Assembly: GCF_001039355.2 (NCBI RefSeq)
Contig: NW_019774781.1
Span: 26,649-79,596, forward strand
DNA: 52,948 nucleotides
From: Lingula anatina
Taxonomy: Eukaryota > Brachiopoda > Lingulata > Lingulida > Lingulidae
Direction of reading: 5' to 3'
The notes below the pieces were generated by a model. It ran no database searches, had not been told where the DNA came from, and worked only from the letters and a program-made list of their open reading frames with translations. Every line of letters starts with the position of its first letter. Position 1 is the first letter of the stretch. Positions 47,261 to 52,948 of this stretch are shown here, piece by piece. Both the position numbers and the translations under genes were made by a program.

Positions 47261-47994
47261 CAGTTCATATAAGGTACGTATAGTGGTTTATTTATTTATC
47301 GGAGAAGGTGCGCATCCGTATGTAAATCCCACTCTGATAATGTTTGCATGTACAAACCACATTGTCGCGACATACACGTGTGATTTGTACATTAATGTTT
47401 GGGCAAAAAAATACAATTGGCGACAACAGTTCATTTAGTCGGATAATAATTGTCATGTATATGTATGCACGGGCAACTAATGTGACACAGACGATAGTTT
47501 ACTTGGAATTTTAAACTTGTGTTTCTTTGCTCGTTTGTTTTCGTTTGTTAGTGGATTTTTTCCGTTTAATTGTTCACGAGTTACAGCCCAGTGTTTTTTT
47601 ATTGATTGTCCTAATTTTGGGTAAGATAATTGGTATTGGCTAAGGAGGAAACCATAGTTGATCCGGATCTGGAATTGATACCATTTTATATTTTTCATTA
47701 AAATTGCGAGATATGGCCACTTTTACTTAATTACTCATAACCCAAAATAGGAATTTTATGAAAAGTTGTACCCAGTAAGATGATATACAGATAGAATGCG
47801 CTTTAAAACATATTATGTGTGCTTTTATTTGAAGTGTACACTCACAAGCAACTGCTCTAGCACTACATACACATGTTTAAAATCTTTTTTGTGTGGTGTG
47901 TAAAAGAATTACAAATTAAACACAAGGTATTACCCCATCCAAAAAGGCGTATATTTGTAAGCAAGAAAAGCTGACATCTGTAGTTGGCCATAGA
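47261..47994. other. intergenic DNA after the array
   Basis: AT-rich sequence between the tandem array and the terminal exon of dehydrogenase copy B. No feature recognised. Confidence 0.5.
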
Positions 47995-50900
47995 TTAAAA
48001 CGAGTCGTGTATGGCGTGGAGGCAAAGATGGCGGACCTGGAAAAATAAATTGAAACAATGTAATAAATGGTTGCTCCACTGACGTACCTGATGGATAGGT
48101 GCAAATGTTTTAATTAATTTATTAAAATACGAGATTCGATCTTTGTGAGAACAAATGGCAATTTTAACATTCAATAATAAAGAATTTTATTTCCCCTTGG
48201 ACTTGTGTTAAAAATACTTAAAACAAGTGAATGACAAGATTCAAGACAACGAAAAACCCTACCATATGTTCATGCAAAGCCCCTTAGCTGACTCTAACTG
48301 TAATGTTTTAAAGTACTGAATGCACAAGTCAGTGCAAATGATTTCTTACGTTGACACATGGCGGGGCACCAAGAGCAAAGGTCACGGCGGCAGCAACATC
48401 GTCTGGTTGAAGACACTAGCGTGAAATGATATTATAAAAGATGGATGATATTGAAGGGTGTATTCTCATATATATTAGATATTAAAATTGGTAATTAAAG
48501 GATTAGAAAAAAATGAAGAAAAATCAAGTGACAGAAACGTTAACCAAAATATTTACTATAAGACAATGACGAATTAACGGCACTTAAAGTGTCTTATATA
48601 TGGCCCAAAGACCAGGGTGATTTATAGAAAGTAACACACAGAACACTATAGTTAAATGGATTAATTACGTAAAAGAATTGCATATTAAAAGACTGAAGCA
48701 TATCCTCAGTATTTGCGCTTACATTTCAATTTGTCAGATTCACTTTAATCCATTAAAATCCAAAAAGTCACGAAAAACTTTGTTTGTATCCGTATTCCAA
48801 TTATTTGGTACTGCAATTTCTGTTATTCGTGAAAGGCAAAGGGGATTAGATGATTGAAGAAGTTTGTCATAAAACCTGGGATTAAGCCACAACATTTTAC
48901 TGAAGCTTACAGTTTCCGGACGGGAGAGGTTGTCGTCCATGTCTGCTCTTGCTTGCGGAGTGTCCACCATTGCAGGACTAATCACCTAACAGTAGAGCAT
49001 AATATTTCGAAATTGGGTTACATTAACACATTGCTATATAAATTCCACTAAAATCATATTTTGTAGCTGCCCATCTACGGATTCTCGGGCGTTGCAAAAG
49101 ATGGGAAATAGAAGTAGGGGCCTATGTACAAATGCGATTCCATTACTGTAAAATTGCAAATCATTTATTTACTTTATCTCACTTATTATTTTGTTAATTT
49201 TCTCCTCTAAGTTATCTCCTACTGTAAATAAGCAGTCACAGACTGGACTGTGATTTCTCCTTAATATACTGTACATTTACTCTCTCTCTCCCTCTCTCAT
49301 ACCGTCGTCCGTATTTTCGTTTTCTGTTGTCTCAGCTCGTGTCGCAGACCCTCAGTGAAAGCCTTCAGGGCACACTTTGTTGGGGTATACATGTGACATG
49401 AAAAGTCCGCGTGGACAGCGCTCTCACAAACACTAATTAAATAGAACATACTTGTCAGAAACGATAACATGATAATCTTCCCAAAGCCATTTCAACGGTA
49501 TGAAAGGCAATATCACAATTTTATGGGAGTTTTTTAAAACCATTTGGGGAACGACTTTTTACCCATTCGCACTAGGCACCAGTGTGCCATATGCATTTTT
49601 TAAGCCCGGTGTCACATTTTGGTACGTTGTATATCGAATTTGTCAATAACTAATTATGGACCTGAATAGGCCATTTACTTGGGAAACGTGGTAAAGATAC
49701 ATGTGTATTTTGTTTGAAAGCAATGTATTACCTGCCAATGTTAATAATGTGCCCATCATTCGTGTTCCTCTCATGTATGGACTGGATAGTCAGCTGGGAA
49801 ACAGCTATAGCAGCGAAAACATTCAACTGAAAAAAAACTTTTGTTTTATTCGAAAGGTCGTCCCTGGTTGAAGGTATATTAGAAAATAAAACGACAAGTT
49901 GTCATCATTTTTTACTGTAGAGTCCCTGACCATTGTTGAAGTCTGAGGCATTTTTGTCTCACTTTGAGTATCAGCTAAGAGGAAGGTTAACGTTGTTCAT
50001 GCAGAGCATAAGATAAGCATTCATTTAGACATGTGGCAAAAATTCCATTACTGAGCATATACGCATAAGTTATTAGACCGGGCTCCCATACTAAGATCGA
50101 TCTTACAGGATCGATCCATCTCCAAAGGGGAGTTCTCCCTAAATCACTTTCAGCTTAATCGGCTTAGATAGCTGGCACGCCTAACTACTGAAGCTACTAA
50201 ACGAAAGTTAATTACCCCCGAACTTAACGCTCTGGTAATATACAGCTTGAGAGGAAAAACAAGGATTGGACCCAGGCAGTTATTTTTATGAGAAATTAAC
50301 AAATCTTAACAAGAAACTTTGAATACTCAACAAAACTAAAATCCCACATTCTTAAATAAACACTAGCGATTCAAGGAACTGACGTAAGCCGAAAGAATAT
50401 TTCCTCGGGATATAGATTCAGAATACTTCATGAAAAGCTCTGTGTTGCTGCGCAAAATATTTTTCAGCATTACAAACGCCATTCTGATCCGAGTTCTGGC
50501 GCTTAAAGATAAATGGCTAAAGGATTCTAAAGGGAATATAAAAAATAAATAAGAGTTGTCTTACATCATACATCGTCTTGGTATCAGATAAAGGCCCTGT
50601 CTTGCAATCCTGACAGAGATTAACACCTGCGTTGTTAACACAAACGTCGACACCACCCAACTGTTCCTTGATTTCTTGAAACATGGACTCTATCTCTTCC
50701 GTTTTGGTGAGGTCACACTTCATTGGAATCAAACGACCCTTTTCGTTTTCAAGAACTGCAGCTGTTTTCTGGAACACATATATTCAAACATCTCTTCAAC
50801 AAAATATAGAAATGGATTATTCCATCATTCGTGGTCCATTGTCTAATCGTAGCACTGAACGAAACGGAGGGAAATGTTTAAGGGATTTCGACTCTCAATT

Positions 50901-51198
50901 GCCAATTAAACAGCCTATTCCGATATTTATGTCTATTCTACATGGACGTCATGATCGACCGAATGTACTTGGAGATGACCAATTATTTGATACCAATGGA
51001 ATATATTGAAAATGAAAAAAGGCCATGAAGAAAAGACGAAAATTTGGCTGCAAAATTAGACGGAGGACGACAACATAGTGGTATGACTGGTCATTCATTG
51101 TCCTTGGTATTATGATTTTAGAATTACCTAGTGACACAATCTATGATTCTGTTTCTTTCCCTATAACTCTTTCCGTTCAACTTTTACTTGTCAATAGC

Positions 51199-51238
<40 letters not shown>

Positions 51239-51378
51239 AAACACACCTGCATTCCTTCCACGTGTCTGGCACATCCAACCACCACCATACCATTCTTCAC
51301 CAGAGCACGAACAATGGCTGCTCCTATTCCTTTCGATGCCCCTGTTACCAAGGCAACGCGTCCTGTCCAGCGATCCAT
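47995..51378 (-). CDS. DHRS11: DHRS11-like short-chain dehydrogenase, copy B
   Basis: Seven minus-strand exons: 51247-51378, 50565-50768, 49732-49826, 49303-49432, 48911-48985, 48350-48415 and a putative terminal 47995-48036, giving 247 residues. Every exon has the same length as its counterpart in copy A (132, 204, 95, 130, 75, 66, 42 bp). Motifs: TGASKGIG cofactor loop, CVNNAG, NTNDGHIINIG, YTPTK catalytic pair, VISPAMVDTP and CLQPDDVAAAVTFAL. The enzyme should be an NADP(H)-dependent carbonyl/hydroxysteroid reductase of the DHRS11 type; substrate unknown. It is intact, with all phases closing. Compared with A, the most divergent part is exon 5 (QARADMDDNLSRPET versus LVRGLFDASFFCPEY), near the substrate-lid region of SDRs, so the copies may differ in substrate. 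The terminal exon VRHLCLHAIHDSF is uncertain as in copy A. Confidence 0.88.
50091..50193. mobile_element. MITE family 3, single arm
   Basis: CTAAGATCGATCT, GGATCGATCCATCTCC, TTCAGCTTAATCGGCTTAGA and CTGGCACGCC match the arms of the element at 28351-28575. The opposite arm is missing. It lies in intron 2 of dehydrogenase copy B. Confidence 0.55.
51201..51237 (+). repeat. (ATT)n next to the exon 1 donor of dehydrogenase B
   Basis: About 12 ATT units. Copy A has (CTT)n at the matching place (30628-30664), so both introns start with a triplet repeat. Confidence 0.9.
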
Positions 51379-52948
51379 TTCTGAAACATACTTTGTACTG
51401 CGATCACCTTAACCCAAATACCCAACAGCCCGCAGGAACGAGAGGGTGACGCAGAGTATTGGGGAGGTCAAGACCTTTATGACACAGAGAAGAGAGAGAG
51501 AGAGAGACCTGACATACACCCACATCTAACACTCATATGCACACACTATAGAGTGAACTAATTGGTTCTACAGTCCTTTCTTGGTATCGTCAATAAACAG
51601 GAAGCGCAATTACTAAAATGAAATATCATATTGTAATGACCACGGACCACCAAAATACCTTCAAACTGTGTAGAAGGCCACTTGTGGTGCAATGGAGTCT
51701 TTGCAGCAGCGTATTCACCTTTAATCCTATAACATCTGGGTCAAAACCTGTGGCATTTCCCATTGGGTGAAAAGCATAACGGCTTGTACAGAACGGTGAC
51801 ATATATAAATAGAACAGATATTTTAAATATGGTACATGTCCCTGTTGTGGGTGTGCTTGCTGTGCCAGCTTTTTTTTTTTTTTTTTTCAAAGAAGACCTT
51901 AATTCAGTGCACTACTTATATTCAGCCATAATACCATTTCTTTGCAAATTTTAATCGACTGTGTTATGTTATAAGAATACAGACAGTTTGCTCCCAAACA
52001 ACAGCTAGACCTCGACCCCGGATTATGGAACGATATTTGACGTTTTTCAGCTTTGCACAGTCTGTGTATAAAAATGAACGTAAACTAACCTCTAATACTT
52101 TGCATGTAGCTACGATAGAGCTTTATTTACTATCGTGTAAAGCTTAATCCATATGATTGAGGTTATTATTGGAGAAAAACGCTAAAATAATGGTTAACTT
52201 CGTGTTGTTCTCAAACCCCGGATTATGGAACAAAACCGGAAGTGCGCAGATAACGTCGCGTCAGTGTGTGTTAGATAAGATGCAAGGCAATCTGTAGTGC
52301 AAGGGGTCTATAAAAGACAATAAAACGACGAATGCGCTTTATATTGCGAATATCAATGAAAATAACAGCTGTTATTATTCATATTAAGTTGGTCTTTTAT
52401 TTTTAAACACAAATATTGCTGAATAATGGAATAGCCCACTCATTCACTACTGCCTTGAATCGGATTATGGAACAAAACGAGAAGTTGCCGCTACGTCGGA
52501 GTATCAAAGCGATGTTTAGTAGTCAGATAATTTAAAATGCCAAATTGAAAATACTGTATCCATAATTATGAATTAAAAGAAAAATATTGATATTTCTCAT
52601 TTTAAAACTCATCTATCATTCGTTTGGTCTGCCTTAAGTAAACAACGCCAGTAATCATTCAAAATAAAAGCTTTAATTCATGGTGACAAAAGTGGCAATT
52701 AACACTAACAGCTCACATATCATTAACAAAGAATTTATCGAAAGTGTGACAAATGCAATAAACAAAAAATTTGCGGAGAACTCGCGTAACAATGCTGTAA
52801 CTTTACAAAGAGATGAATGTATTCATCTTTCTGAAGAGTGCTGTGACTTTTATGAAATGAATCTAACCTTTAACTCCATAAAATGAAATCACTTCAATCA
52901 TTCTAATATTACACTGTCTTGCCCTTCAAGAAAACAAATGAAGGGGCA
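51379..52948. other. unassigned right end of the window
   Basis: 5' flank of dehydrogenase B, with a short (GA)n at about 51490-51507, poly-T near 51870 and the GGATTATGGAAC repeats. A 68-codon frame at 52680-52886 has no recognisable domain, and the window ends soon after. Confidence 0.5.
52020..52473 (+). repeat. GGATTATGGAAC direct repeats
   Basis: The 12-mer GGATTATGGAAC occurs at 52020, 52220 and 52462. The first two are 200 bp apart and preceded by CCCC; the last two are followed by AAAAC. Spacers show little similarity by eye. Confidence 0.6.

Noticed and set aside
52680-52886. 68-codon frame near the right edge
   Set aside because: No family recognised and the window ends before context can be judged.
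1-52948. tRNA, rRNA, CRISPR or intact transposase/reverse-transcriptase genes
   Set aside because: Looked for conserved tRNA arms, repeat-spacer arrays and retroelement or transposase motifs; none found. All mobile elements seen are non-autonomous.

Overview
The window looks like genomic DNA from an intron-rich, AT-rich invertebrate animal. Microsatellites are abundant ((ATT)n, (CA)n, (CT)n, poly-G/C) and miniature inverted-repeat elements (MITEs) are dense. Genes have canonical GT-AG introns. The gene types fit a marine bilaterian such as a lophotrochozoan or a cephalochordate: a vertebrate-like PELP1, DHRS11-like dehydrogenases, a clade B-like serpin, an LRR-ROCO protein and a CARD/NB-ARC/TPR receptor. 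The species cannot be fixed from the sequence alone. No bacterial operons, rRNA, tRNA or CRISPR were seen.

Layout, left to right. 1-2.2 kb is simple repeats and unassigned DNA. 2.21-2.91 kb (+) is the C-terminal half of a serpin ending in KDEL. 4.28-5.12 kb holds two copies of one MITE family. 7.59-12.39 kb (+) is a four-exon gene whose spliced product reads LRR-ROC-COR-CARD. 13.10-14.78 kb (+) is a four-exon gene for a lysine/glutamate-rich protein I do not recognise. 17.73-25.93 kb (+) is a 16-exon PELP1 (Rix1-type) gene with an exact four-fold 60-bp duplication over one exon end and its splice donor. 26.53-30.81 kb (-) is a seven-exon DHRS11-like dehydrogenase, convergent with PELP1. 30.8-34.8 kb is mostly non-coding but contains a decayed chimera of a PELP1 exon and a dehydrogenase terminal exon. 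34.82-40.61 kb (-) is a CARD-NB-ARC-TPR receptor with ten near-identical 83-residue TPR-pair units. About 41.05-47.26 kb is a tandem segmental array of roughly 2-2.4 kb units, interrupted by an assembly gap. 48.00-51.38 kb (-) is a second DHRS11-like gene with an identical exon plan. 51.4-52.9 kb is unassigned.

Functionally, the ROCO gene carries a CARD at its C terminus and the NB-ARC/TPR gene carries one at its N terminus. Two potential CARD-signalling sensors therefore lie within about 33 kb. That they work together is inference only. PELP1 would act in ribosome biogenesis (Rix1 complex), the dehydrogenases in NADP-dependent carbonyl or steroid metabolism, and the serpin as a protease inhibitor kept in the early secretory pathway.

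Exon boundaries below were derived by hand from splice motifs and reading-phase continuity. For ROCO-CARD, the unknown gene, PELP1, both dehydrogenases and CARD-NB-ARC-TPR, the phases close exactly, which is the strongest internal support available without transcripts.
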